In this document: in pieces, positions 9,109-17,614 of the stretch | How positions within the stretch are numbered: the stretch's first letter is position 1 | How the letters are laid out: each line of letters opens with the position of its first letter | Source: Isoptericola dokdonensis DS-3 | GTDB lineage: Bacteria > Actinomycetota > Actinomycetes > Actinomycetales > Cellulomonadaceae | Direction of reading: 5' to 3' | Length of the DNA: 64,000 bases | NCBI RefSeq assembly: GCF_001636295.1 | Contig: NZ_CP014209.1 | Location: 620,001-684,000, forward strand | Translations under genes and position numbers: made by a program | The notes under the pieces: generated by a model | What the model was told of the DNA's origin: nothing | Database searches by the model: none | Seen by the model: only the letters and a program-made list of their open reading frames with translations

Positions 9109-10640
9109 GCACCGACCGCCCCGACCGGCACGGCGACGACCGGCGCGACGCCCGCGGCCGTCAGCGCGGCGCCGCCCGCTCCCGCGGCCAGGCCGGCCGC
9201 ACCACCCAGGCACCCGCCGACCGCCGCCGCCGCACCGACCCCGCCCGCACCGCCGCCTTCGACGTCCTGCGCGACGTCGACGCCTCCGACGCCTACGCCA
9301 ACCTCGTCCTGCCGCCCCTGCTGCGCGAACGCGGACTGAGCGGCCGCGACGCCGCCTTCGCCACCGAGCTCTGCTACGGCACCCTGCGCCTGCGCGGCCG
9401 CTACGACGCCATCCTCGCCGCCTGCGTCGACCGCCCCCTCGACCGGCTCGACCCCGACGTCCTCGACGTCCTGCGCCTCGGCGCCCACCAGCTCCTCGGC
9501 ATGCGCGTCCCCGCCCACGCCGCCGTCTCCGAGACCGTCGGGCTCGCCCGCGACCGCGTCGGCGCCGGACCCGCCCAGATGGTCAACGCCGTCCTGCGCA
9601 AGGTCGGCCGCACCCCCCTGCCCGAGTGGCTCGACCGCGTCCGCGACGACGCCCCCGACGAGATCACCGCCCTCGCCCGCACCGGCTCCCACCCCGTGTG
9701 GATCACCCGCGCCCTGCGCGAGGCCCTGCACGGCAACGGCCGCGACGCCGGGGAGACCGCCGACCTCCTCGAGGCCGACAACACCGCCCCCCGCGTCACC
9801 CTCGTCACCCGCCCCGGCCTCGTCGACGCCGACGAGCTCGCCGCCGGCACCGACGCCCGCCTCCAGGCCGGCCGCTGGGCGCCCACCGCCCACGTCCTCG
9901 CCCCCGGCAGCGACCCCGCCACCCTGCCCGCCGTCGCCGACGGCCGCGCCGGCGTCCAGGACGAGGGCTCCCAGCTCGTCACCCTCGCCCTCGCCGCCAC
10001 CCCCCTGGACGGCCCCGACGCCCGCTGGCTCGACCTCTGCGCCGGACCCGGCGGCAAGGCCGCCCTCCTCGCGGCGCTCGCGGCCGGCCGCGGGGCCACC
10101 CTCGTCGCCAACGAGATCGCCCCCCACCGCGCACGCCTCGTCGAACGCGGCCTGCGCGCCCTGCCCGCCGGTGCCGTCGAAGCCGTCCGCACCGGCGACG
10201 GCCGCGACCTCGGCACCGAGGAGCCCGGCGCCTACGACCGCGTCCTCGTCGACGCGCCCTGCACCGGCCTCGGCGCCCTGCGCCGCCGCCCCGAGTCCCG
10301 CTGGCGCCGCACGCCGGCCGATCTCGGGGCGCTCACCGGCCTGCAGGCCGAGCTCCTGCGCTCCGCGCTCGACGCCGTGCGGCCCGGGGGAGTGGTGGCG
10401 TACGTGACGTGCTCCCCGCACCTCGCCGAGACCCGCCTCGTCGTCGACACCGTCCTGCGCCGCCGCGACGACGTCGAACGCCTCGACGCCCGCGCCGTCG
10501 TCCGCGACGTCCTCGTCCCCGGCGCCGACCTCGACCTCGGCGCCGACGGCGGGGGAGCGGCAGGCCTCGACGTCCAGCTCTGGCCGCACGTCCACGGCAC
10601 CGACGCCATGCACCTCACCCTGCTGCGCCGGGCCGGATGA
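9105..10640 (+). CDS. rsmB: 16S rRNA (cytosine-967-C5) methyltransferase family protein
   Basis: A 511-aa RsmB/Sun-type m5C RNA methyltransferase. A basic low-complexity N-terminus of about 45 residues precedes the NusB-like RNA-binding domain ([20 protein letters not shown]). The SAM site is [15 protein letters not shown], and the two catalytic cysteines are Cys386 ([18 protein letters not shown]) and Cys436 (VTCSPHLAE). It is translationally coupled to fmt, the usual actinobacterial pair. In many relatives rpe follows directly; here hipBA intervenes. Confidence 0.93.
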   Translation: MSTDRPDRHGDDRRDARGRQRGAARSRGQAGRTTQAPADRRRRTDPARTAAFDVLRDVDASDAYANLVLPPLLRERGLSGRDAAFATELCYGTLRLRGRYDAILAACVDRPLDRLDPDVLDVLRLGAHQLLGMRVPAHAAVSETVGLARDRVGAGPAQMVNAVLRKVGRTPLPEWLDRVRDDAPDEITALARTGSHPVWITRALREALHGNGRDAGETADLLEADNTAPRVTLVTRPGLVDADELAAGTDARLQAGRWAPTAHVLAPGSDPATLPAVADGRAGVQDEGSQLVTLALAATPLDGPDARWLDLCAGPGGKAALLAALAAGRGATLVANEIAPHRARLVERGLRALPAGAVEAVRTGDGRDLGTEEPGAYDRVLVDAPCTGLGALRRRPESRWRRTPADLGALTGLQAELLRSALDAVRPGGVVAYVTCSPHLAETRLVVDTVLRRRDDVERLDARAVVRDVLVPGADLDLGADGGGAAGLDVQLWPHVHGTDAMHLTLLRRAG

Positions 10641-10690
10641 AACCTCGGCGTAGCACACCCGGCTCGGCAAACTCCCTTGTCGGCGCTGAG

Positions 10691-10734
10691 ATGTCAGGTT
10701 AGGCTGACATTGCGATTGTCTGGAAAATCTGACA
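10691..10734 (+). promoter_or_regulatory. hipBA promoter with two operator dyads
   Basis: Site 1 is ATGTCAG-N6-CTGACAT (10691-10710), a perfect 7-bp dyad. Site 2 is TGTCTG-N6-CTGACA (10717-10734), with the same half-sites and one mismatch. Their centres are 25 bp apart. A -10 TAGGCT (10700-10705) lies inside site 1, and the GGAGG ribosome site (10735-10739) directly follows site 2. Binding by HipB would block the promoter. Confidence 0.7.
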
Positions 10735-10743
10735 GGAGGCGGA

Positions 10744-10998
10744 ATGGCTGTCAGCAGACGGTGGACGCGCGCACAGAGTTCTCGGGACATCGGCCGCTTC
10801 GTCAAGCAGGCTCGACGGCGCCAGGGCATGAGCCAGGGCGCGCTCGCGGCCGACCTCGGTCTGACGCGACAGTATGTCTCGGAGATGGAGTCAGGGGCGG
10901 GCAACCTCTACATCACGCGGCTCTTCGAGATCCTCGACGAGCTGGGTATCGAAGTGCGCCTCGTGGAACAGGAAGCCGATGGTCGCGACGGCGATTGA
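10744..10998 (+). CDS. hipB: HipB-type antitoxin, XRE-family repressor
   Basis: An 84-aa helix-turn-helix protein (FVKQARRRQGMSQGALAADL, then RQYVSEMESGAGN) with a short C-terminal strand segment, as in HipB. HipB proteins neutralise the HipA kinase and repress their own operon. Start at ATG 10744 with GGAGG four bases upstream. It overlaps hipA by 20 bases. The two dyads immediately upstream are the likely operators. The pair sits in an otherwise conserved core region and was probably acquired. Confidence 0.88.
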   Translation: MAVSRRWTRAQSSRDIGRFVKQARRRQGMSQGALAADLGLTRQYVSEMESGAGNLYITRLFEILDELGIEVRLVEQEADGRDGD

Positions 10999-12259
10999 CG
11001 CCTGGCTGTACGGGGAGCGGGTAGCCACCTTCTCGGCCGGGCGCAGCCAGCGAGGCGTACCCCGCGTCGCTCTCGAGTGGGATCCGTCCGCCACCGCCCG
11101 GTGGGGATATGGATCGAGAATCCTTTCCCATCTCCTGCCGATCGACGACGACGCACCGGTGTCCCCGGCGCGTGCCACGGCATGGCTCGACGGGCTGATG
11201 CCCGAGGGGCGCGTCCGGGAGAACATGGCTCTGGAAGCCGGCGTCGACCCCGAGGACGCAGTGGCGTTCTTCGGCGTCTACGGGGGAGACACCGTCGGAG
11301 CGCTGGCATTCGTGGCGCCGGGCACCGTGCCCCCCGTGTCGACCGGAACGAGGGTCCGCCTGGACGACGGGGGTGTCGCGGCCCTCCTCAGGGAAGGCCT
11401 GGCACGGGCGGGGGGGCACGGCCGCAGTCGGCACCTCACCAGTTCGCTGCCCGGCATGGAGCCGAAGATCGGTCTCGTCCGCCGAGACGGCGCCTGGTGG
11501 CGGGCAGGGCGGACCGACCCGACGACCCACATCCTCAAGGTCGCCCGCGCGGCGGACTCGCCCACCGCCGACCTGGTCGACACCGAGGCTGCGGCGCTCG
11601 ACCTCGCACGGCGCGTCGGCCTCACCACCATCGATGCCGAGGTCGTCACCTTCGACGGAGTCCGGGCCATCGTCGTCTCGCGCTACGACCGGGTGGCGGA
11701 CCCGGAAGCGCCCGGCGGACTTCGTCGCATCCACCAGGAGGACGCCGCGCAGGCGCTCGGCATCAACACCCGCGACCCCGAGCGCAAGTTTCAGCACGGC
11801 CGCGCGATCCCGTCGCTGGCCGCGATCGCCCAGGTGCTGCGGGACGACGGCGCCCGGCCGGACCCCCTGCTCGCGCTCACCACTCTCAACCTCGCCGTCG
11901 GCAACACCGACGCCCACGCCAAGAACGTCTCCCTGCTGCGCCGCGCCGACGGCACCGTCGCCCTCGCACCCGCCTACGACGTCTCCATGCACCTGCACCA
12001 CGGGCACGCCTCCCGGGTGTTCGCCATGGACGTCGCCGGCGAGCGGGACATGGACGCCCTCACCGGGGCCCACCTCGTCACCGAGGGCACCGCCTGGGGA
12101 CTGCCCCGTCGGCGCTCGCAGCGCGTCGTCACCCAGACCCTCGACGCGCTGCGCACCGCCCTGGGCGAGATCGACCGCGACGCCCACCCCGGGGTGCCGG
12201 TCGCGGCATGGAGCACCGTGGAGCGTCGCACGGACGCTCTGCGGGCGTCTCTCGACTGA
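10979..12259 (+). CDS. hipA: HipA-type serine/threonine kinase toxin
   Basis: A 426-aa HipA. In E. coli, HipA phosphorylates glutamyl-tRNA synthetase and causes growth arrest and persistence. Visible parts: an N-terminal subdomain (LMPEGRVRENMA), the ejectable-loop-like LTSSLPGMEPKIGLVRR, the ATP-facing HILKVARAADSP, and the catalytic GNTDAHAKN with Asp311 and Asn316 followed by Asp334 in APAYDVS. This spacing closely matches Asp309/Asn314/Asp332 of E. coli HipA, so the kinase looks intact. Start at ATG 10979 inside hipB; the frame has no better-placed start. Confidence 0.9.
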   Translation: MVATAIDAWLYGERVATFSAGRSQRGVPRVALEWDPSATARWGYGSRILSHLLPIDDDAPVSPARATAWLDGLMPEGRVRENMALEAGVDPEDAVAFFGVYGGDTVGALAFVAPGTVPPVSTGTRVRLDDGGVAALLREGLARAGGHGRSRHLTSSLPGMEPKIGLVRRDGAWWRAGRTDPTTHILKVARAADSPTADLVDTEAAALDLARRVGLTTIDAEVVTFDGVRAIVVSRYDRVADPEAPGGLRRIHQEDAAQALGINTRDPERKFQHGRAIPSLAAIAQVLRDDGARPDPLLALTTLNLAVGNTDAHAKNVSLLRRADGTVALAPAYDVSMHLHHGHASRVFAMDVAGERDMDALTGAHLVTEGTAWGLPRRRSQRVVTQTLDALRTALGEIDRDAHPGVPVAAWSTVERRTDALRASLD

Positions 12260-12386
12260 CACGAGCGTCCGCAGAGCGCCTTCGAGACCACCCGGACGTC
12301 CGGGACGGGGCCCCGGAGCGCTCGCGGACGTGTCCACGGGGCCTGCGGACCCCTCGGGGGGCCTCACCCGGCGGTGGGTGCGCCGC

Positions 12387-12941
12387 TCAGTGCAGCGTGC
12401 GCTGCATGAGCACGGTGCTCACCCAGCGGCCGTGCTTGAAGCCGACGTCGTGCAGCGTCCCGGCCGGGGCGAACCCGAGGCGTCGGTGCAGGGGGATCGA
12501 CCCGGCGGCGGCGGGGTCGTCGGCCACGACGGCCACGACCTGACGGACCCCGGCGAGGCCGAGGGCGTCCAGCAGGGCCGCGAGCAGGCGTGTGCCGACG
12601 CCCCGGCCCTGGGCCCGCGGGTCGAGGTAGATGGTGCTCTCCACGGTGTGCCGGTAGGCGGCCTTGGGCCGCCACGGCCCGGCGTACGCGTACCCGACGA
12701 CCGCTCCGTCGAGCTCGGCCACCAGGAACGGCAGCCCGCGGGAGACGAGGTCGGCGAGCCGGTCGGCCCACTGCGTGGCCGTCGGCGGCTCCTCGTCGAA
12801 GGTGACGGCGGTGGTGCGCACGTAGGGGGCGAAGATCGCGGCGACCGCCTCGAGGTCGGCGGCGGTGGCCGGCCGGACGAGCGGTCGGGCGGGCCCGGTC
12901 GCGTCGGCCCCGTCCGCCGCGGGGGAGGGGGGAGTGGTCAC
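12387..12941 (-). CDS. GNAT acetyltransferase, phosphinothricin-acetyltransferase-like
   Basis: A 184-aa GNAT protein of the PAT/Bar-like subgroup. IRPATAADLEAVAAIFAPYV-type opening residues (here VRPATAADLEAVAAIF), TTAVTFDEEPP, the strand GYAYAGPWRPKAAYRHTVE, and the acetyl-CoA loop QGRGVGTRLLAALL are visible. The C-terminus HRRLGFAPAGTLHDVGFKHGRW is typical. Such enzymes N-acetylate small amines such as phosphinothricin or methionine sulfoximine; the real substrate is unknown. GTG start at 12941, set by a -10 TAGGCT six bases upstream. It converges on hipA. Confidence 0.85.
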   Translation of the reverse strand: MTTPPSPAADGADATGPARPLVRPATAADLEAVAAIFAPYVRTTAVTFDEEPPTATQWADRLADLVSRGLPFLVAELDGAVVGYAYAGPWRPKAAYRHTVESTIYLDPRAQGRGVGTRLLAALLDALGLAGVRQVVAVVADDPAAAGSIPLHRRLGFAPAGTLHDVGFKHGRWVSTVLMQRTLH

Positions 12942-12947
12942 CGGGGG

Positions 12948-12953
12948 AGCCTA
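12948..12953 (-). promoter_or_regulatory. Leaderless promoter of the GNAT gene
   Basis: TAGGCT on the minus strand, six bases before the GTG at 12941. It is back to back with the rpe -10, 15 bases away. Confidence 0.6.
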
Positions 12954-12967
12954 GCGGCCGTGCGCCC

Positions 12968-12980
12968 TAGGCTGGGCGCA
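12968..12980 (+). promoter_or_regulatory. Leaderless promoter of rpe
   Basis: TAGGCT (12968-12973), six bases, ATG at 12980. Confidence 0.6.
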
Positions 12981-13642
12981 TGCCAGCGCTGATCAACCCG
13001 AGCATCCTGTCGGCCGACTTCGCGAACCTCGAGCGCGACCTCCGCTCGATCGCGACCGCGGACTACGCGCACGTCGACGTCATGGACAACCACTTCGTGC
13101 CGAACCTGACGCTCGGCCTGCCGGTCTTCGAGCGGCTCGTGCAGGTGTCGCCGGTGCCGGTGGACGGGCATCTGATGATCGCGGACCCGGACCGCTGGGC
13201 GCCCGCGTACGCGGAGGCCGGTGCGGCGTCGGTGACGTTCCACGCGGAGGCCGCCCAGGCGCCCGTGCGGCTCGCTCGCGAGCTGCGCCGGCTCGGGGCT
13301 CGGGCGGGCCTCGCGCTGCGGCCGGCGACGCCGGTGGAGCCGTTCCTCGACCTCCTGGGCGAGGTCGACATGATCCTCGTGATGACGGTGGAGCCGGGGT
13401 TCGGCGGCCAGTCGTTCATCGAGGGGACCCTGCCGAAGATCCGGCGGGTGCGGCAGGCGGTGAGCGCGGCGGGTCTGGACGTGCACGTCCAGGTCGACGG
13501 GGGAGTGTCGCGGGAGACGATCGAGCGGGCCGCGGAGGCGGGGGCGAACGTCTTCGTGGCGGGGTCGGCCGTCTTCGGCGCCGACGACGTCCCGGCGGAG
13601 ATCGCGGTGCTGCGGGAGATGGCGTCGGCGCACCGCCACTGA
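12980..13642 (+). CDS. rpe: Ribulose-phosphate 3-epimerase
   Basis: Interconverts ribulose 5-phosphate and xylulose 5-phosphate in the pentose phosphate pathway. The 220-aa TIM barrel starts [17 protein letters not shown]. Metal ligands are the His and Asp of [16 protein letters not shown], the His of DGHLMIADP and the Asp of [11 protein letters not shown]; the phosphate loop is [12 protein letters not shown]. The start is set by the leaderless -10. A hairpin follows the stop. Confidence 0.96.
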   Translation: MPALINPSILSADFANLERDLRSIATADYAHVDVMDNHFVPNLTLGLPVFERLVQVSPVPVDGHLMIADPDRWAPAYAEAGAASVTFHAEAAQAPVRLARELRRLGARAGLALRPATPVEPFLDLLGEVDMILVMTVEPGFGGQSFIEGTLPKIRRVRQAVSAAGLDVHVQVDGGVSRETIERAAEAGANVFVAGSAVFGADDVPAEIAVLREMASAHRH

Positions 13643-13652
13643 GCGGTCGAGC

Positions 13653-13686
13653 ACGGGCGGACGGGCCTCGGTCGTCGTCCGCTCGT
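13653..13686 (+). terminator. Hairpin after rpe
   Basis: Arms ACGGGCGGACG (13653-13663) and CGTCCGCTCGT (13676-13686) pair at 10 of 11 positions around a 12-base loop, just before the motif at 13692. Confidence 0.45.
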
Positions 13687-13691
13687 CCTGG

Positions 13692-13711
13692 ATAAATAGT
13701 GTGCCAAGCGC
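13692..13711 (+). repeat. 20-bp conserved motif, copy A
   Basis: ATAAATAGTGTGCCAAGCGC, identical over 20 bp to the minus strand at 63154-63173 and sharing its 14-bp core with the minus strand at 63901-63914. It is AT-rich at one end, unlike its surroundings. It lies in the rpe-hisE gap, 78 bases before the hisE start. Function unknown. Confidence 0.7.
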
Positions 13712-13777
13712 CTCGAAGAACCTGTGACGTGCGTCCCGTACCCCGGAACGGCCCGGAGCGCGGGGGGTCGGCACGTC

Positions 13778-13790
13778 TAGGCTGGTGGCG
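13778..13790 (+). promoter_or_regulatory. Leaderless promoter of hisE
   Basis: TAGGCT (13778-13783), six bases, GTG at 13790. Confidence 0.6.
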
Positions 13791-14053
13791 TGAAGACCTT
13801 CGACTCCCTGTTCGCCGAGCTCTCCGACAAGGCCCGGACCCGACCCGCCGGGTCGGGGACCGTCGCCGAGCTGGACGCCGGCGTCCATGCGATCGGCAAG
13901 AAGATCGTCGAGGAGGCCGCCGAGGTGTGGATGGCCGCCGAGCACGAGACCGACGAGGCCGCCGCCGAGGAGATCTCCCAGCTCCTGTACCACCTGCAGG
14001 TGCTGATGCTGGCCAAGGGACTCACCCTGGAGGACGTGTACGCGCATCTGTGA
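13790..14053 (+). CDS. hisE: Phosphoribosyl-ATP pyrophosphatase
   Basis: Second step of histidine synthesis: hydrolyses phosphoribosyl-ATP to phosphoribosyl-AMP and pyrophosphate. The 87-aa all-helical MazG-like protein has the metal-binding acidic motif [16 protein letters not shown] followed by [16 protein letters not shown] 13790 is set by the -10 six bases upstream. hisG follows 68 bases later, the usual actinobacterial hisE-hisG unit. Confidence 0.95.
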   Translation: MKTFDSLFAELSDKARTRPAGSGTVAELDAGVHAIGKKIVEEAAEVWMAAEHETDEAAAEEISQLLYHLQVLMLAKGLTLEDVYAHL

Positions 14054-14121
14054 GCGTCCGGCACCGCTGCCGCGACGCGCACGGCCTGCCCGTCCCGCCC
14101 GATCACGAAGAGGTACCCGAG

Positions 14122-14970
14122 ATGCTGCGCATCGCCGTCCCGAACAAGGGATCCCTGTCCACCCCCGCCACCGACATGCTCCGCGAGGCGGGATACCGCC
14201 AGCGCCGCGACACCCGTGAGCTGGTCCTCACCGACGCGGACAACGACGTCGAGTTCTTCTTCCTGCGTCCCCGCGACGTCGCCGTGTACGTCGGGTCCGG
14301 CACCGTCGACGTCGGCATCACCGGCCGCGACCTGCTCCTCGACTCCGCGGCCGACGCGGACGAGCACCTCGCGCTCGGCTTCGCCAGGTCGACCTTCCGG
14401 TTCGCCGCGCCCGCCGGGACGATCGACGACGTCGCCCAGATCGCCGGGCGACGGGTGGCGTCGTCGTACACGACGCTCGTCGCCACGCACCTGGCCGAGC
14501 GGGGCGTCGAGGCGGCCGCGATCGTGCACCTCGACGGCGCCGTGGAGAGCTCGGTCCAGCTCGGCGTGGCCGACGTGATCGCCGACGTCGTGGAGACCGG
14601 CACCACGCTGCGCGCGGCAGGGCTGGAGGTCTTCGGCGACCCGATCCTGCGGTCCGAGGCCGTCCTCATCCGGCGGCGCGGGGCCGAGGTGCCCGCCGGC
14701 CTGGAGGTCCTCACGCGCCGCCTGCAGGGAGTCATCACCGCACGCGAGTACGTGCTCATCGACTACGACATCCCCGTCGACCTCGTCGACGCCGCCGTGG
14801 CGGTGACCCCGGGCTTCGAGTCGCCGACCGTCTCGCCCCTGCACAACGGCCAGTCCGCGGCGGTGCGGTCGATGGTGCGCCGGTCCGAGACGAACCAGGT
14901 GATGGACGCCCTGTACGAGGTGGGGGCGCGCGGCATCCTCGTGACGTCGATCCTCGCGTCGCGGCTCTGA
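14122..14970 (+). CDS. hisG: ATP phosphoribosyltransferase, long form
   Basis: First, feedback-regulated step of histidine synthesis: ATP plus PRPP gives phosphoribosyl-ATP. The 282-aa protein starts [20 protein letters not shown]. It has [13 protein letters not shown] and the PRPP loop [19 protein letters not shown]. The C-terminal ACT-like regulatory domain (about residues 210-282: [23 protein letters not shown]) is where histidine binds in long-form enzymes. Start at ATG 14122, preceded by the weak ribosome site GAAGAGG. Confidence 0.96.
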   Translation: MLRIAVPNKGSLSTPATDMLREAGYRQRRDTRELVLTDADNDVEFFFLRPRDVAVYVGSGTVDVGITGRDLLLDSAADADEHLALGFARSTFRFAAPAGTIDDVAQIAGRRVASSYTTLVATHLAERGVEAAAIVHLDGAVESSVQLGVADVIADVVETGTTLRAAGLEVFGDPILRSEAVLIRRRGAEVPAGLEVLTRRLQGVITAREYVLIDYDIPVDLVDAAVAVTPGFESPTVSPLHNGQSAAVRSMVRRSETNQVMDALYEVGARGILVTSILASRL

Positions 14971-14972
14971 CC

Positions 14973-15428
14973 GTGCCTGCCGCCGGCGACGACCGGTTCC
15001 GCGTCTTCCGCCCGCGGTGGACGCGGGTGGCGGCCGCCGTGACCGGGACGGTCGCCGTCGGCGGCAGCCTCGCCATCGCGCTGCTCGGCCCCGGCGGGGT
15101 GCTCCTCGACGCGGGCACCCGCGTCGCCTTCCTCGTGTTCGCCGGTGGGGCGCTGTGGCTGCTGTGGCGGCTCGGCGGGGTGCACGCCCGCCCGGACGCG
15201 GGTGGTCTGGCCGTGCGCAACATCGTGCGCACCCGCCGTGTCGAGTGGCCCGAGATCGTCGAGGTCCGGCTCGAGCGCGACGACTCGTGGGTGGTGCTCG
15301 ACCTGGCCGACGGCGGCACCCTCGCGGTCATGGCGGTCCAGCGCGCCGACGGCGAGCACGGCATGGCCGAGGCGCGGCGGCTCCGGAAGCTCGTGCGCGA
15401 GCTCGGCGAGGCGCCCGACCCGACCTGA
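14973..15428 (+). CDS. PH-domain membrane protein
   Basis: A 151-aa protein with two N-terminal hydrophobic segments (about residues 21-38 and 46-65) followed by a small bacterial PH-like domain: LAVRNIVRTRRVEWPEIVEVRLERDDSWVVLDL is read in pieces around residues 78-112. This layout is frequent in Actinobacteria next to hisG and its function is unknown. The GTG lies two bases after the hisG stop, so it is probably co-transcribed. A strong hairpin follows. Confidence 0.75.
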   Translation: MPAAGDDRFRVFRPRWTRVAAAVTGTVAVGGSLAIALLGPGGVLLDAGTRVAFLVFAGGALWLLWRLGGVHARPDAGGLAVRNIVRTRRVEWPEIVEVRLERDDSWVVLDLADGGTLAVMAVQRADGEHGMAEARRLRKLVRELGEAPDPT

Positions 15429-15459
15429 TCCGACCAGGGCCCGCGACCGCCGGAGCACG

Positions 15460-15506
15460 ACGAAGGGGCGGCCCCCGCAGAAGCTCTGCGGGGGCCGCCC
15501 CTTCGT
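15460..15506. terminator. Bidirectional terminator, 22-bp perfect stem
   Basis: Arms 15460-15481 and 15485-15506 are perfectly complementary over 22 bp with a 3-base loop. The stem begins ACGAAGGGGCGG and ends CCGCCCCTTCGT. It separates convergent genes (PH-domain protein and DEAD helicase), so it can serve both. Confidence 0.85.
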
Positions 15507-15542
15507 GTCGCGCCGGGACCGGTCCGGTTCTGGCGTCGGCGC

Positions 15543-17354
15543 TCAGTACTGGCGGGCGGGACGACGCTCCGTGTGCGGCGCCCGACGCTCCGGGGCGCCC
15601 TTGTCCAGCGAGATGCGCAGCTGGCGGCCCGCGACGTTCGCGCGACCCAGGCGGTTCATCTGGCCGTCGTCGAGCGGCGTGGTGATGTCGACCAGGGAGA
15701 AGTTCCCGAAGATGTCGATCTTGCCGATGTCGGCGCCGCGCAGACCGCCCTCGTTCGTCAGCGCGCCCACGATGCCGCGCGGCTGCGCGCCGTGCGTGTG
15801 GCCCACCGAGATGCGGTAGCGGGTGCCCTCGGCGGGGCGACGGATGCCGCGGCCGCGGTCGTCACGGCCGTGCTCGGAGCGGGGGTGCCGGCCGGTACGG
15901 TCGCCGTCGCGGTCCACGCGCTCGGCGCGGTGGGTCTCGCGCGTGCGGCCACCCTTGACCTCGGCGCGCTCCTTCTCGTGCGCCTCCTGGGCCGCGGTGT
16001 GCGCGGGGCCGTCGTCGCCGACCGCGAGCGCCAGGAGCGCGGCCGCCACCTGTGCGGCGTCGGGTGCGGTGCCGTCCTCGCGGGGCGCGAGGTGCTCGGC
16101 GAGGAGCTCGGTGTACAGGTCGAGGCGTCCTGCCTCGAGTCGCGCGGGCACGGTGCCGAGGATGGTGCGTGCCCGGTGTGCGGACACGTCGCGGGGGGAG
16201 GGCACCTCGACCTCGGTGAGCTTGGCGCGGATGGTGCGTTCGATGTGCTTGAGCTTGCCGCGCTCCTGGGGGGTGACGAACGACATGGCGCGGCCGGTGC
16301 GACCGGCGCGGCCGGTGCGGCCGATGCGGTGCACGTAGGCCTCGGCCTCGCGGGGGATGTCGAAGTTCACGACGAGCCCGATGCGGTCGACGTCGAGGCC
16401 GCGGGCGGCGACGTCGGTGGCGACGAGGACGTCGAGCGAGCCGTTGCGGAGCCGCTCGACGATCTTCTCGCGCTCCTTCTGGGCGACGTCGCCGGAGATG
16501 GTGGCGGCGGAGACGCCGCGCTCGACGAGGGCGACGCCGACCTCTTCGGCCGCGGCGCGGGTCCGCGTGAAGACGATGGTGGCGTCGGCCTCGGAGGTGG
16601 CCAGGACGCGGACCAGGGAGCCGACCTTGTGCCGGAACGGCACGACCGCGTAGGTCTGCTCGACGGAGGTGACGGTGCTGGACTGCCGGGAGACGGCGAC
16701 CTGCACGGGGTTGGTGAGGTGGGTGTCGGCGACGGAGCGGATGGCGGGCGGCATGGTCGCGGAGAACAGGGCGACCTGGCGCTCGGCGGGGGCCTGGCCG
16801 AAGATCTTCTCGACGTCTTCGGCGAAGCCCATGCGGAGCATCTCGTCGGCCTCGTCGAGGACGAGGAACTTGACGGTGTCGAGGTGCAGCGAGCCGCGCT
16901 CGAGGTGGTCCATGACGCGGCCGGGGGTGCCGACGACGACGTGGACGCCGTCGCGGAGGGCGCGCTGCTGGGGCACGTAGGGCGCGCCGCCGTAGACGGG
17001 CAGGACGTGCACGCCGGGCAGGTGGGTGGCGAAGCTCTCGACGGCGTCGGCGACCTGCATGGCGAGCTCGCGGGTCGGGGCCAGGACGAGCGCCTGGACG
17101 TGACCGCGGGAGACGTCGGCGGCGGGGTCGACGGCGGCGAGCAGCGGGATGCCGAAGGCTGCGGTCTTGCCGGTGCCGGTCTGGGCGACGCCGGTGATGT
17201 CGCGTCCGGCCAGCAGGGCGGGGATCGCCTCGGCCTGGATGGGGGAGGGGGTGGTGAAGCCGAGGTCGTCGACCGCTGCCTGCAGCGCTGCGGGCAGGGC
17301 GAGGTCGGCGAAGGTGGGCTGGGCCTCGGTGGGCAGGGTGGTGTCGTTGCTCAT
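15543..17354 (-). CDS. deaD: DEAD-box ATP-dependent RNA helicase, DeaD/CsdA type
   Basis: A 603-aa RNA helicase for cold-shock or ribosome-related RNA remodelling. Motifs in order: Q motif (FTTPSPIQAEAIPALL), AQTGTGKT, APTRELA, TPGR, VLDEADEML, SATMP, then VFTRTR, ATDVAARGLDV and HRIGRTGRAG. After a basic linker rich in Arg, Asp and His (about 440-520) comes a DbpA/DeaD-type RNA-binding domain (RYRISVGHTHGAQPRGIVGA, then IDIFGNFSLVDI). I chose ATG 17354 (MSNDTTLPTEAQPTFADLAL); the frame continues upstream but lacks family similarity. Transcribed against its neighbours. Confidence 0.93.
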   Translation of the reverse strand: MSNDTTLPTEAQPTFADLALPAALQAAVDDLGFTTPSPIQAEAIPALLAGRDITGVAQTGTGKTAAFGIPLLAAVDPAADVSRGHVQALVLAPTRELAMQVADAVESFATHLPGVHVLPVYGGAPYVPQQRALRDGVHVVVGTPGRVMDHLERGSLHLDTVKFLVLDEADEMLRMGFAEDVEKIFGQAPAERQVALFSATMPPAIRSVADTHLTNPVQVAVSRQSSTVTSVEQTYAVVPFRHKVGSLVRVLATSEADATIVFTRTRAAAEEVGVALVERGVSAATISGDVAQKEREKIVERLRNGSLDVLVATDVAARGLDVDRIGLVVNFDIPREAEAYVHRIGRTGRAGRTGRAMSFVTPQERGKLKHIERTIRAKLTEVEVPSPRDVSAHRARTILGTVPARLEAGRLDLYTELLAEHLAPREDGTAPDAAQVAAALLALAVGDDGPAHTAAQEAHEKERAEVKGGRTRETHRAERVDRDGDRTGRHPRSEHGRDDRGRGIRRPAEGTRYRISVGHTHGAQPRGIVGALTNEGGLRGADIGKIDIFGNFSLVDITTPLDDGQMNRLGRANVAGRQLRISLDKGAPERRAPHTERRPARQY

Positions 17355-17614
17355 CGTGTGGTGACCGTTTCGTCGGTGGTGGGGGAGTCCTGCGTCGCCG
17401 ACGGCGAGGCGGTCGCTGGGTCCCGTACACACACAACGGCCCGGCTGCTGTGGCCGGGGAACTGGGAACACGCGGGATGACGACGAACTCCGAGGGGATC
17501 ACCTCATCGTACGCGTTGTCGGGGCCGGGTGGCAGGGGCGGGTGCGGTGAGTTTGCCCACTGACGCACGAGGGGGGCCGGTCCTGCGTAGGATGTCGGCG
17601 CAGGCTCGGGGTCG
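17355..17614. promoter_or_regulatory. Divergent deaD / pgsA intergenic region with a long deaD leader
   Basis: 260 bases without a gene. On the minus strand a -10-like TACGAT (17507-17512) would give deaD a leader of about 150 bases. This leader contains a hairpin (CCCGGC, loop, GCCGGG around 17440-17458), as is common for cold-inducible helicase genes. On the plus strand TAGGAT (17588-17593) is a candidate -10 for the pgsA-like gene. No convincing -35 was seen for either. Confidence 0.4.

Noticed and set aside
12291..12304. Perfect palindrome CCCGGACGTCCGGG between hipA and the GNAT gene
   Set aside because: It has no loop for a stable hairpin, no promoter nearby, and such GC palindromes are expected at this composition.
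17355..17471. In-frame 39-codon upstream extension of the DEAD helicase
   Set aside because: The sequence is Pro/Arg-rich and unlike family N-termini; MSNDTTLPTEAQ at 17354 is the natural start. The stretch was treated as leader.
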